DNA of 16,271 nt from Clostridia bacterium (lineage in GTDB: Bacteria > Bacillota_A > Clostridia > TANB77 > CAG-508). The notes below the pieces were generated by a model. That model did no database searches. It saw only the letters and a list, made by a program, of their open reading frames with translations, and was not told where the DNA came from. Shown here in pieces: positions 1 to 7,994 of the stretch. The position numbers and the translations under genes are program-made. The DNA lies in contig JAGATI010000120.1 in NCBI GenBank assembly GCA_017621295.1, positions 1 to 16,271 on the forward strand, written 5' to 3'. Position 1 is the first letter of the stretch; each line of letters opens with the position of its first letter.

Positions 1-815
1 ATTTTTGCATAACCTTTTCCTCTATATTCTTCTTTTGTAACTATGTTTTTTAACTCTAAAGTTTTCCTAGAAATAGGCAAAATAGCTGCAATACAAATTA
101 TTTCATCTTCTTTTTTTAATGCATATACATCAGAATCATTCAAATACTTATGTATCATATCTTTTGAAGGATCTGCTTCTAAAAAAATATCTATATAATC
201 TTCTTTATTTTCGATTTTTTTGACCTGTAATCGAGGTGTTTTTTGTAACTCGTAACCCTCTGGTAGACTAGGTTTCGAGTGGCTGCGGTTATAATATATA
301 CTTTCCTGCGAAAAAATACATCCACAATATTTTTGCATATATAGCCCCAGCTCTCTTGCTTTTGCTTGTCCTTCTCTGAATCCTATTCTAAAGTCCCTAT
401 ATACAAATTCCAAATCATATTTATCTGCAACTTCTTGCATCATTTCTTTTAATATTTCATGTTTTTGATATGGACTTACAAAAAGAGTAGTTGTTATTGC
501 ATCATATCCGTTTTCTTTTGCATATTTTGCAGTTTGTTCTAATCTTACTCTATAGCAATAATTACTACATCTATTATTTAAGTCATTAATTACATTTTTG
601 CAAAATACATCTAAGCCATATTCTTCTTCAAATATGGCTTTTACATTTATACTTTCACTATATTCTTTTAATGTATCTCTTCTCATTTTATATTCTGTAT
701 ATGGATGAATATTAGGATTATACCAATATAGAGTTGGCTCTATTCCTTCTTTTCTTAAGTGTTCTATGCAATATACACTACATGGTGCACAACAAGTATG
801 CATTAATAATTTCAT
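1..815 (-). CDS. queH: Epoxyqueuosine reductase QueH fused to a C-terminal GNAT acetyltransferase domain (partial, runs off left edge)
   Basis: QueH reduces epoxyqueuosine to queuosine in tRNA, the last step of queuosine synthesis, and is an iron-sulfur protein unrelated to QueG. My own translation from ATG 815 (Shine-Dalgarno GAGGGGTG just upstream) gives 271 codons before the window edge with no stop. Residues 1-175 carry the QueH cysteine pattern: HTCCAPCS with C8/C9, then C83 and C87 (RCSNYCYR) and C164/C166 (KYCGCIFS). After a linker (about 176-195) the protein continues for at least 75 residues as a GNAT-like domain ending in EEYRGKGYAK, which matches the acetyl-CoA pyrophosphate loop R-x-x-G-x-G/A. 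The substrate of the acetyltransferase part is unknown. It lies 144 bp downstream of ruvB, a region that often carries queuosine genes in Firmicutes. The linker DNA is unusually G+C-rich and holds a palindrome. QueH is near certain; the GNAT call is strong but only the first half of the domain is visible. Confidence 0.93.
   Translation of the reverse strand, partial: MKLLMHTCCAPCSVYCIEHLRKEGIEPTLYWYNPNIHPYTEYKMRRDTLKEYSESINVKAIFEEEYGLDVFCKNVINDLNNRCSNYCYRVRLEQTAKYAKENGYDAITTTLFVSPYQKHEILKEMMQEVADKYDLEFVYRDFRIGFREGQAKARELGLYMQKYCGCIFSQESIYYNRSHSKPSLPEGYELQKTPRLQVKKIENKEDYIDIFLEADPSKDMIHKYLNDSDVYALKKEDEIICIAAILPISRKTLELKNIVTKEEYRGKGYAK
248..280. repeat. Imperfect palindrome (hairpin) inside the QueH-GNAT linker
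   Basis: The arms at 248-257 and 271-280 pair at 9 of 10 positions (ACTCG with CGAGT, one T-T mismatch, then AACC with GGTT) around a 13-nt loop, which itself contains a short TCT/AGA arm. The palindrome sits in a 60-bp patch (231-290) with 29 G+C bases, about twice the local level, and the reading frame stays open through it. It could be a small palindromic insertion in a tolerant linker or a chance structure. Confidence 0.5.
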
Positions 816-959
816 AAAATTCACCCCTCGTAATTTTTATTTTCGTTTTTGTAATAATTTATTAAATTTAGTTCATCTCTTTGCTTTTGATGTTTAACTA
901 CTGTATTTTTATATCACTTCGCATTGTATTACTATAACTGATATTATTTTACAATTTCT

Positions 960-1964
960 CTATTCTTGAAATTCTATTCCTAAATGCTTATACGCTTCTG
1001 GAAGTGGTATTCTTCCTCTTACAGTTCTAGATATATATCCAATCTGAATTAAATATGGCTCATATACATCTTCTATTGTGGATACTTCTTCTCCTATAGT
1101 TGTAGCTAAAGTATCTATTCCAACTGGTCTTCCTTGATATTTTATTATCATTGTTTCTAATAACTTTCTGTCAATATCATCTAATCCCATTTCGTCTATT
1201 TCTAATTGGTTTAATGCTACTTTTGTTAATTTCAATGTTGCATTTCCATCACCTAAAACTGATGCATAATCTCTCACTCTTTTTAGTAATCTATTTGCTA
1301 TTCTTGGAGTTCCTCTAGAACGTCTTGCAATCTCTTTTGCTGATTCGTCATCGATGGATACTTTTAAAATATTTGCTGAACGTTTTATGATAGTTGATAA
1401 ATCATCTACGTTGTATAATTCTAGCCTATTTACTATTCCAAATCTATCTCTTAATGGTGTAGATAGAGAACCTGCTTTTGTAGTTGCACCAATTAAAGTA
1501 AATTTGGGTAAATCTAGTCTAATTGACCTTGCAGTTGGACCTTTTCCTATGATTATATCTAATGTAAAATCTTCTAATGCTGGATATAATATTTCTTCTA
1601 TGCTTTTGTCTAATCTATGTATTTCATCTATAAATAGCACATCAAATTCTGATAAGTTTGTAAGAAGTGCTGCTAAATCTCCTGCTTTTTCTATTGCTGG
1701 TCCTGATGTTATTTTTATATTTGAATTCATTTCATTGGAAATAATACCTGCGAGTGTTGTTTTTCCAAGACCTGGAGGTCCATATAGTAAAACATGATCA
1801 AGAGGCTCGCCTCTTTTTTTGGCAGCCTCGATATATATCTTCATATTTTCTTTTACTTTAGATTGACCTATGTAATCATTTAATGTTTTAGGTCTTAATG
1901 AAGTTTCTAAGTTTTCTTCGTTATTTCCTTCTAGTTCGGGACTAATTATTCTTTCTTCGTTCAT
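960..1964 (-). CDS. ruvB: Holliday junction branch migration ATPase RuvB
   Basis: RuvB is the hexameric AAA+ motor that, with RuvA, drives branch migration of Holliday junctions in recombination and repair. The protein has the family layout: Walker A GPPGLGKT at about residues 62-69, Walker B with DEIH at 113-116, sensor 1 GATTKAG, the arginine finger region TPLRDRFG, then the winged-helix C-terminus ending near [11 protein letters not shown]. The frame opens at GTG 1973, but that GTG is part of an AGGTGA Shine-Dalgarno sequence 6 nt before ATG 1964, so I place the start at 1964 (334 aa, normal length). It begins 16 bp after the stop of the upstream glycosyltransferase. ruvA, its usual partner, is not adjacent here. 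Confidence 0.97.
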   Translation of the reverse strand: MNEERIISPELEGNNEENLETSLRPKTLNDYIGQSKVKENMKIYIEAAKKRGEPLDHVLLYGPPGLGKTTLAGIISNEMNSNIKITSGPAIEKAGDLAALLTNLSEFDVLFIDEIHRLDKSIEEILYPALEDFTLDIIIGKGPTARSIRLDLPKFTLIGATTKAGSLSTPLRDRFGIVNRLELYNVDDLSTIIKRSANILKVSIDDESAKEIARRSRGTPRIANRLLKRVRDYASVLGDGNATLKLTKVALNQLEIDEMGLDDIDRKLLETMIIKYQGRPVGIDTLATTIGEEVSTIEDVYEPYLIQIGYISRTVRGRIPLPEAYKHLGIEFQE

Positions 1965-1980
1965 GTTTATCACCTGTTTA

Positions 1981-2916
1981 TTATTTTATATTTGTATCCT
2001 TAACAATATAAATTGGTCTATTTTTTACTTCTAAATATATCTTTGATATATATTGACCAATTATTCCTATACAGAATAGTTGAATTCCTGTAACCATAAA
2101 TATTATGCAAATCATAGATGGCCATCCACTAGTAGGGTTTCCATATAGTAAAGTATTAATAACTATATATATAATTGCAATTATTGATATAAAAAAGAAA
2201 ATAATTCCAATAACAGATGACATTACTAATGGTACTGTTGAAAAAGCTGTAATACCTTCCAATGCATATTTAAATAATTTCCAAAATGACCAATGTGTTT
2301 CTCCTGCTACTCTTTCAACATTTTGATATTCTAACCATTTAGTATTAAATCCTACAAAGCTAAATAAACCTTTTGAATATCTGTTATATTCCTTCATATC
2401 TACTATAGCATTTAGCATTTGTCTTGTCATTAATCTATAGTCTCTTGCTCCATCTACCATCTCTGTTTTTGACATCTTATTTATTAATTTATAAAACATT
2501 TTTGCAAAAAAGCTTCTTATTGGTGGTTCACCTTTTCTTGTTGTTCTTCTTGTTGCAACACAATCATATTCTCCTTTTTTTAATTCATTATACATATCTT
2601 CTAATAAATCTGGTGGATCTTGCAAGTCTGCATCCATAATCGCAATATAATCACCTTTAGAGTATTCGAATCCAGCATACATAGCAGCTTCTTTTCCAAA
2701 ATTTTTAGATAATAATATATATTTTATTCTATCATCTTTTTGAGCAAGTTTTTTCATTTCTGATACTGTTCCGTCTGTGCTTCCATCATTAACTAATATT
2801 ATTTCGAAATTAACATGTTCCATTTTCTGCATAATTTCTTTCATTTTATTATAATAGTATGGTAATGCTTTTTTTTCATTATAGCATGGTACAACAATTG
2901 TAATTAAATCTTTCAT
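1981..2916 (-). CDS. GtrB/DPM1-like membrane glycosyltransferase (polyprenyl-phosphate sugar synthase)
   Basis: This is a GT2 family enzyme of the bactoprenol glucosyltransferase type, expected to move a sugar from an NDP-sugar to undecaprenyl phosphate at the inner face of the membrane. The N-terminal GT-A domain shows [16 protein letters not shown] near residue 43 and the divalent-metal motif DADLQDPP at about 95-102. Two strongly hydrophobic helices lie near residues 226-256 and 266-290, followed by the typical ending [14 protein letters not shown]. Length (311 aa) fits the family. ATG 2916 has the Shine-Dalgarno AGAGGGAG. No GtrA-type flippase or acceptor-modifying partner is beside it, so the sugar donor it makes may feed a partner elsewhere. 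It follows the Alg13-like gene by 63 bp and precedes ruvB by 16 bp. Confidence 0.9.
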   Translation of the reverse strand: MKDLITIVVPCYNEKKALPYYYNKMKEIMQKMEHVNFEIILVNDGSTDGTVSEMKKLAQKDDRIKYILLSKNFGKEAAMYAGFEYSKGDYIAIMDADLQDPPDLLEDMYNELKKGEYDCVATRRTTRKGEPPIRSFFAKMFYKLINKMSKTEMVDGARDYRLMTRQMLNAIVDMKEYNRYSKGLFSFVGFNTKWLEYQNVERVAGETHWSFWKLFKYALEGITAFSTVPLVMSSVIGIIFFFISIIAIIYIVINTLLYGNPTSGWPSMICIIFMVTGIQLFCIGIIGQYISKIYLEVKNRPIYIVKDTNIK

Positions 2917-2979
2917 ATTATGCTCCCTCTCTTTGTATAATATAGTTTAATAAAACTTAATGTATATAATTTAAATTTT

Positions 2980-3463
2980 CTATATATCATTATCAATAAA
3001 ATTTTCAATAATTTTTAATATATTTTTTGTACCACTTTCGTATTTTTTTGGTGTAAAGTCTTTGCTTTTTATAAATGCTTCTTTTAAGTCTTGTACACCT
3101 TTGGCTCCGAATAATACATCCTTTGTCACTAAAACTTTTTACAATTTCCTTTTGATGGTTATTCACATGCTCTCCATACTCATGAAGTCTAGGAATAGCA
3201 ATAACTTTTTTTCCTTTATTATTCGAAGAAATAATTGAACCCACTCCACCATGTGTTATTATTAAATTTGCTTCTTCTTGAAGTTTTTCTATTCTGTCAA
3301 GTGGTATTAAATCAAATATTTCCATATCTTTTGATTTAAATTGTGTATATCCAGCCTGAACAACCACTTTTTCATTTATTATTTTCTCATCTATCATTTT
3401 TTGAATTTCTTCCAATAATCGATGAAAACTATTATTTTGTGTTCCTAATAATACTAAAATCAT
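2980..3463 (-). CDS. Alg13-like catalytic subunit of a two-part glycosyltransferase (EpsF/PssE/CpsG type), needs +1 shift at CGG 3109
   Basis: This is the catalytic half of a bacterial Alg13/Alg14-like pair that adds a sugar to the lipid-linked polysaccharide. ATG 3463 overlaps the TAA of the Alg14-like gene (TAATG). Visible family motifs are LVLLGTQ, HGGVGS (residues 71-76) and PR...GEHVNNHQ (91-104). In frame 0 the protein degenerates after FSDKGCII (residue 118) into Arg/Lys-rich sequence and stops at 3005. If the C of CGG (3109) is skipped, GGA follows and the chain continues GAKGVQDLKEAF, then KKYESGTKNI and a stop at 2980. This gives 160 aa with a C-terminus normal for the family. I infer a decoded +1 shift rather than a dead gene, because the same CGG-A signature occurs at the other three breaks in the window. 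A genuine mutation or read error in this gene alone cannot be excluded from this sequence. Confidence 0.85.
3106..3109 (-). other. Candidate +1 frameshift site, codon 119 CGG followed by A, in the Alg13-like gene
   Basis: The coding strand reads ATT CGG AGC in frame 0. Conserved sequence lies in frame 0 before it (FSDKGCII) and in frame +1 after it (GAKGVQDLKEAF). Passing over C3109 makes GGA (3108-3106) the next codon. Confidence 0.75.
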
Positions 3464-3945
3464 TAATAAATCGAACCTCCATAAATTGCTTTTGGATATA
3501 ATTTTTTCATTTCTTCCCATTGCACAATAAATAAATCCGCTATTGGATAAATAAGTCTACCAGTTGCTGTTTTTGTATTTCTATTTGCAAATGTTTCTAT
3601 ATATATTATTTTACTTCCAAACAACTTTGCAAAGTAACAAATTGGTCCTGCAGTATGAGTTCCTGTAGTTACTATATATTTTGGTCTTATTTTTATAAGA
3701 AAATATATACTTTTTATAATAATATAAAAATATTTAAAAATATATGAAAATAATTTGCTTCTTGTTCCATATGGTAAATATGAAATTCTATCTTTATATA
3801 TATCTTTTAAATACTCGTTAGTCTTATCTTTTTCTGTTATAATATGATAATCATATTTTGAAAATAATGATTTAAGTTGCATAAGTTCATTTAGGTGTCC
3901 TCCTGTACTAGAAATAAATAAAACTTTTTTCATCTTATTTTTCAC
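3463..3945 (-). CDS. Alg14-like membrane subunit of a two-part glycosyltransferase (EpsE/PssD/CpsF type)
   Basis: This is the membrane-anchoring partner of the Alg13-like subunit encoded directly downstream; in the known pairs it recruits the catalytic subunit to the lipid-linked acceptor. The N-terminus KKVLFISSTGGHLNEL is the family signature, with a hydrophobic stretch in the middle (SYIFKYFYIIIKSIYFLI) followed by YIVTTGTHTAG, and the usual ending YPKAIYGGSIY. Length is about 160 aa, normal. The frame opens at GTG 3954, but that codon lies in an AAGGTGA Shine-Dalgarno. I prefer GTG 3945 (5 nt spacing); ATG 3933 is the alternative. Its stop overlaps the next start by one base, indicating translational coupling. 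Confidence 0.9.
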   Translation of the reverse strand: MKNKMKKVLFISSTGGHLNELMQLKSLFSKYDYHIITEKDKTNEYLKDIYKDRISYLPYGTRSKLFSYIFKYFYIIIKSIYFLIKIRPKYIVTTGTHTAGPICYFAKLFGSKIIYIETFANRNTKTATGRLIYPIADLFIVQWEEMKKLYPKAIYGGSIY

Positions 3946-3989
3946 ACTAATCACCTTTATTCTTTATATACTATTTTATACTTTCTTTT

Positions 3990-4949
3990 CTAATTTTTTT
4001 TATTTTTTTCACAAAAAAATACTATATTTGCTATCATTTTATTAAAATATTTTAGATATAAATTCTTTGGTACTTTAGGATTTAAATATTTATTTTTTTT
4101 ATAATTAGGGAAGTAATTTATAACACTATTTATTGAAGTTTGTACTCCAATACTAAATTTATGATAATCTTTTGTTTTTGCTAATCTTTTTATGTATGTA
4201 CCAAAAACATAGCGTATATATGAATATTCTAATTCATCTTTATATTCATCATAATATGATTCTTGTTTATAATGTTTTATAACTCCATCCCAATTTGTTA
4301 TTAAATCATTCAATTTTTCATTATATGTATATGTAATTGAATCCTCTCTTTGTATATAATAATATAGTGGTTCTCTTACCACTGCAACCTTTGATATTGT
4401 AGGATAAACTCTCATTAAAAATTCAACATCTTCAAACCAAATTCCCTTTTTAAAATTATTATGTATAAATATATCTTTTTTATATAATTTTGCCCATGCA
4501 GAAGGAAATAATTTTATCATTACGTTTTTTATGTTTTCATTATCATTAATATTTAATCCTACTCTTTTCATTTTTGTTTCATATTTAAAATAACATTCAC
4601 ATGCAGATATATCTGCATTATCTAATTTTATTTTATTATATAGCTTTTCTATCATTGTATTATCTATATAATCATCACTGTCTATAAATGTAATATAATC
4701 TCCTGTTGCTTTATTTATTCCATAATTTCTAGCATCAGAAAGTCCACCATTTTCTTTTATAAAAGAGTAGATTTTATTTGGATATCTACTTTTATATAAG
4801 TCAATTATCTCCTGACTATTATCTTTTGTTCCATCATTTATTATTAACACTTCAATATTTTCATAAGTTTGATTAACAACACTATTCAAACATTGCTCTA
4901 AATATCTTTCAACATTATATACTGGAATTATTACACTTATTTTCTCCAT
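3990..4949 (-). CDS. Family 2 glycosyltransferase (polysaccharide assembly)
   Basis: This is a cytoplasmic GT-A fold GT2 enzyme that would add one sugar of the repeat unit; donor and linkage cannot be told from sequence. Motifs: SVIIPVYNVERYL at the N-terminus, ND at 38-39, NGGLSDARNYG near 68-77, the metal-binding DSDD at 90-93 and a catalytic-base region FEDVEF. The C-terminal quarter is lysine-rich and contains FPNYKKNKY, a motif shared with two other GT2 genes in the cluster. No membrane helices are obvious. ATG 4949 is preceded by GGGGTGA. It ends 44 bp before the Alg14-like gene and follows the GT14 gene by 20 bp. Confidence 0.92.
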   Translation of the reverse strand: MEKISVIIPVYNVERYLEQCLNSVVNQTYENIEVLIINDGTKDNSQEIIDLYKSRYPNKIYSFIKENGGLSDARNYGINKATGDYITFIDSDDYIDNTMIEKLYNKIKLDNADISACECYFKYETKMKRVGLNINDNENIKNVMIKLFPSAWAKLYKKDIFIHNNFKKGIWFEDVEFLMRVYPTISKVAVVREPLYYYIQREDSITYTYNEKLNDLITNWDGVIKHYKQESYYDEYKDELEYSYIRYVFGTYIKRLAKTKDYHKFSIGVQTSINSVINYFPNYKKNKYLNPKVPKNLYLKYFNKMIANIVFFCEKNKKN

Positions 4950-4969
4950 TTAATTTCACCCCATAATGT

Positions 4970-5878
4970 TTATTTTTTTAAATATTTATAAATTAAATCA
5001 ACAATTTCTTTATCTATATCTGTAGAAAATTTTCTAGCAAATAAGTAATCAGAATGAACCAATTCTTCAAAATCTTCTCTTTTATACACATAAGGACAGC
5101 CTCTAGTCCAATCAATTTTTCTCATACATGATATATAATTATCATCCATTTTATTATAATACAATTTGTCCATAAATTTGGTATTATATATTAATGTTTG
5201 AATAAATAATTCATCTGGACAATATGTAAACTTAAAATGTTTATTTATATATTTTTTATTCTTTAAAATATATCTGGCACATTCGTCTGTAATACTAAAC
5301 CATTGTGCTCCTGTCTTTATGTCTTTACCAATCTTTTTGGTTCTATCTGTTTTTAGTTTTATTTGTATTTTATCTAGCACATTCTTTAATTTTATACTCA
5401 CTTTTCTTATTACTTTATTTTTATTTTTCATATACTCTTGCATGAAATAATATCTAGATACTCTTGATATAATATTATTTTGCTTTTCTATTTTTTCTCC
5501 TGCAAAATGTAAAAATATTTTTCCTTGATTTTGATTCATAAATTCATGTATGTAATCTTGTGTTTTTAATGGTAAATCAATTCCAGATAACAAATGATAG
5601 TATTCATATTTTCCATTATTGGTTGCTTGTTCCAATAATAATAGTTCGCACCTTACCATAGAAAAAGCTCCCCAGTTTACTTTCATTCTATGTACTATAT
5701 AAATGTTTGATTTTTTTACTATTTTTTTAATCATTTCACTGTCAAATTGTTTAGCTTTTTTATCCACATGTAAATATATATCATTTCTTTCATCATCTAG
5801 AAGCTTTAACAATCTTTCCAAAATGTAAAAATTATTATGTGCCATAATTAAATAGGCATGCTTTTTTGTATTATCCAT
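4970..5878 (-). CDS. GT14 core-2/I-branching type glycosyltransferase
   Basis: This protein resembles the GT14 (Branch) family, whose animal members are beta-1,6-N-acetylglucosaminyltransferases or xylosyltransferases. Bacterial relatives occur in capsule and exopolysaccharide clusters, where this one probably adds a branch or side sugar. Visible hallmarks are HAYLIMAHNNFYILERLL, IYLHVDKKA, YYHLLSGIDLPLK, GAQWFSITDECARYIL and TYCPDELFIQT (the acidic CPDE region near the active site). Length of 302 aa matches bacterial members. There is no signal peptide or membrane helix. It starts 3 nt after the stop of the upstream GT2, with AGAGG in that gene's end serving as ribosome binding site. The exact sugar is unknown. 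Confidence 0.9.
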   Translation of the reverse strand: MDNTKKHAYLIMAHNNFYILERLLKLLDDERNDIYLHVDKKAKQFDSEMIKKIVKKSNIYIVHRMKVNWGAFSMVRCELLLLEQATNNGKYEYYHLLSGIDLPLKTQDYIHEFMNQNQGKIFLHFAGEKIEKQNNIISRVSRYYFMQEYMKNKNKVIRKVSIKLKNVLDKIQIKLKTDRTKKIGKDIKTGAQWFSITDECARYILKNKKYINKHFKFTYCPDELFIQTLIYNTKFMDKLYYNKMDDNYISCMRKIDWTRGCPYVYKREDFEELVHSDYLFARKFSTDIDKEIVDLIYKYLKK

Positions 5879-5881
5879 ATT

Positions 5882-6841
5882 TCAATTTCCTCTTCCTATT
5901 TTTACTAATAATTTTACTATAAGATATTGTTTTTTACATATCAAATTACAAAATAATTTAAATAAAAATGGTTTAGTTTTATAATATTTATTTTTTTTCC
6001 AATCTGGAAATTTAATTTTAACTTCTTTTACACATTTTTCTATATCTTTATATTTATTAAATTTTAAGAATCTAAAGCTAGAAAAATATATTAATTGAAA
6101 TATATATAAATATTCAAGTTCTTGTAAAAATTTTGTATCTTTTAAAATGTCATACAAATTATTACATGCCTTTATAATATCTAACAATTTTTCATTATAC
6201 TCTGTTTTTAACATTGTTGAATTTTGTCTTTGTCTATATAAATACAATTCTTTATTTACATACCCTATGTTCTCTGTATATTTCACCATTGCTGGTATTA
6301 CACCTAAATCTTCATACCAAATATCTGGAAATTGAATTTTTTCTTTATTCCAAATTTCTCTTTTGTAAATTTTATTAACTGGTCCTGGATTTGATAGGAT
6401 ATATGTGTAATAATTAAATTCTTTTATAAATTTGGGTAATGTACTTCTTGATTGTGTAGTTTTGTCTGCATATACCCATAACATATCACATACTACAATA
6501 TCTAGCTTTTTCTCTTTTGCTTCTTTATACAAGATTTCATACATATCAAACTTAATATAATCGTCGCCGTCTACAAATCCAATATACTCTCCTGTTGCAT
6601 ATTTTACTCCATAATTTCTAGCTATACCTTGTCCTTCGTTTTTCTTTATATAACATTTAAACAGTTTAGGATATTTTTTTACATATTCATCTATAATCTT
6701 TTGACTGTTATCAGTTGATCCATCATTTACAATTATTACTTCTAACTCATCTCTAATAGTTTGCTTTAATAATGAATCTAGGCATTCTCTTATATATTCT
6801 TCCACATTATATACTGGTATAATAATACTTATACTTGGCAT
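5882..6841 (-). CDS. Family 2 glycosyltransferase (polysaccharide assembly)
   Basis: This GT2 enzyme has the SISIIIPVYNVEEYI start, NDGSTDNS near 39-46, NYGVKYATGEY, the metal-binding motif DGDD at 91-94 (a variant of the DSDD seen in its neighbours) and a YEDLGVIP catalytic-base region. The C-terminal part holds FPDWKKNKY, closely matching FPNYKKNKY and FPHWKKNKY in two sister genes, so these are probably paralogues with different acceptor specificity. ATG 6841 follows AAAGGAAT and lies 6 nt after the stop of the upstream GT4. It is soluble or peripheral, with no clear transmembrane helix. Donor and linkage are unknown. Confidence 0.92.
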   Translation of the reverse strand: MPSISIIIPVYNVEEYIRECLDSLLKQTIRDELEVIIVNDGSTDNSQKIIDEYVKKYPKLFKCYIKKNEGQGIARNYGVKYATGEYIGFVDGDDYIKFDMYEILYKEAKEKKLDIVVCDMLWVYADKTTQSRSTLPKFIKEFNYYTYILSNPGPVNKIYKREIWNKEKIQFPDIWYEDLGVIPAMVKYTENIGYVNKELYLYRQRQNSTMLKTEYNEKLLDIIKACNNLYDILKDTKFLQELEYLYIFQLIYFSSFRFLKFNKYKDIEKCVKEVKIKFPDWKKNKYYKTKPFLFKLFCNLICKKQYLIVKLLVKIGRGN

Positions 6842-6847
6842 AACTAA

Positions 6848-7993
6848 TCAATTCCTTTCGACTAAAAAAATTTGATACCAATTATTTTTTATATTTTCAA
6901 TTTTAAAGTGATTTGCAAAAATCTCTGCATGTCTTGATAAATCATCTCTGTACTTTTCATCTTGCATTAATTCAAATAGTTTTCTCTTAAATTCTACTAT
7001 GTCATCTTGTTTAATTAAAATTCCTGTTTCTTCTTTTATTACTTCTTTTGCAGATTCACCAAAATCAAATGCTATTACTGGAACCTTACACATATTTGCT
7101 TCTAGCACAGTCAATGGAAATCCTTCAAACTTTGATGTCATTATCATAGCATAATACTCTCCAAACACTTCTTCTGGATTATCTGTTTTACCTTTATAAT
7201 CTATATATTGATTTCTATCTATTTTTGTTTTTATATCATCTGTTAATTCTCCTACTAAATATAAATCAAGTTTCCAATCTTTTAAATGTTTTTCTTCTAT
7301 CACTTCATTAAAAATATGAATTGCTAATTCTAATCTTTTTTCCTCAGAAAATCTTGCCATAAATATCAATTTTCTTTGTATATTATTATATTTTTTTATT
7401 GTTTTATTGGGTATTGGATTATAAATATATGTACTATTTATGATACCAAAATCTATTGCTTTTTTACATGTATTTTGAGTTAACCATACAAATTTTCTTA
7501 ATTTATTTTTATATTTATTAAATACTTTTATTTGAGATTTATTTTGTAATACTTGTTCAAAATTGGTATGATAATGATTAATTGTTTTGCTTAAATATAT
7601 TTTAGGTATAGCATTTAATAATTCATAATGAGATACAATAATAACATCTGGATTTAACATAATAATTTCATTTTTTAATTTTTTATAATCTTTATTTAAT
7701 ATAATATCATATTTTATTCTTTCTACTATCTGTTTTAGAGCACCTATAATATTACACTTTTTGATTCTCTTTATTACTTCACTATATCTTGGACATTCCC
7801 ATTTATCTTTACTATTTATTATTTTATATTGTATTTTTTTATCTTTTTGCACATTATTTATTTGAGTAGCATTTCTTACTGAATATATGTAAACTTCATT
7901 ATTATCTTCTGCAAAGGCTGTTGCCAATGTATTGTTTACATTAGCAATTCCTCCTATTACATTTCCTATATTTTGTATAAATAATATTTTCAA
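6848..7993 (-). CDS. Family 4 glycosyltransferase (GT-B fold)
   Basis: This is a retaining GT-B enzyme that adds a sugar to the growing lipid-linked oligosaccharide. The N-terminal domain begins LKILFIQNIGNVIGGIANV. The C-terminal nucleotide-sugar domain shows KLIFMARFSEEKRLELAI, LYLVGE, and the E-x7-E motif in FEGFPLTVLEAN, followed by VPVIAFDFG. The frame opens at ATG 8020, 26 nt inside the upstream gene and without a good ribosome binding site. TTG 7993 follows an AGAGGAG sequence and gives the usual GT4 N-terminus, so I choose it (381 aa). It sits one base after the upstream stop. Donor sugar is unknown. Confidence 0.9.
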   Translation of the reverse strand: MKILFIQNIGNVIGGIANVNNTLATAFAEDNNEVYIYSVRNATQINNVQKDKKIQYKIINSKDKWECPRYSEVIKRIKKCNIIGALKQIVERIKYDIILNKDYKKLKNEIIMLNPDVIIVSHYELLNAIPKIYLSKTINHYHTNFEQVLQNKSQIKVFNKYKNKLRKFVWLTQNTCKKAIDFGIINSTYIYNPIPNKTIKKYNNIQRKLIFMARFSEEKRLELAIHIFNEVIEEKHLKDWKLDLYLVGELTDDIKTKIDRNQYIDYKGKTDNPEEVFGEYYAMIMTSKFEGFPLTVLEANMCKVPVIAFDFGESAKEVIKEETGILIKQDDIVEFKRKLFELMQDEKYRDDLSRHAEIFANHFKIENIKNNWYQIFLVERN

Positions 7994-7994
7994 T

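Noticed and set aside
816..959. A dedicated promoter or terminator between ruvB and queH
   Set aside because: Only a weak TTGTAA/TAATAC pair is present and no G+C-rich hairpin with a T tract was found.
2917..2996. Promoter before the GtrB-like gene (TTGATA at 2996-2991 and TAAATT at 2973-2968, 17 bp apart)
   Set aside because: The match is modest and such pairs are frequent in this AT-rich DNA; the gene may simply be co-transcribed.
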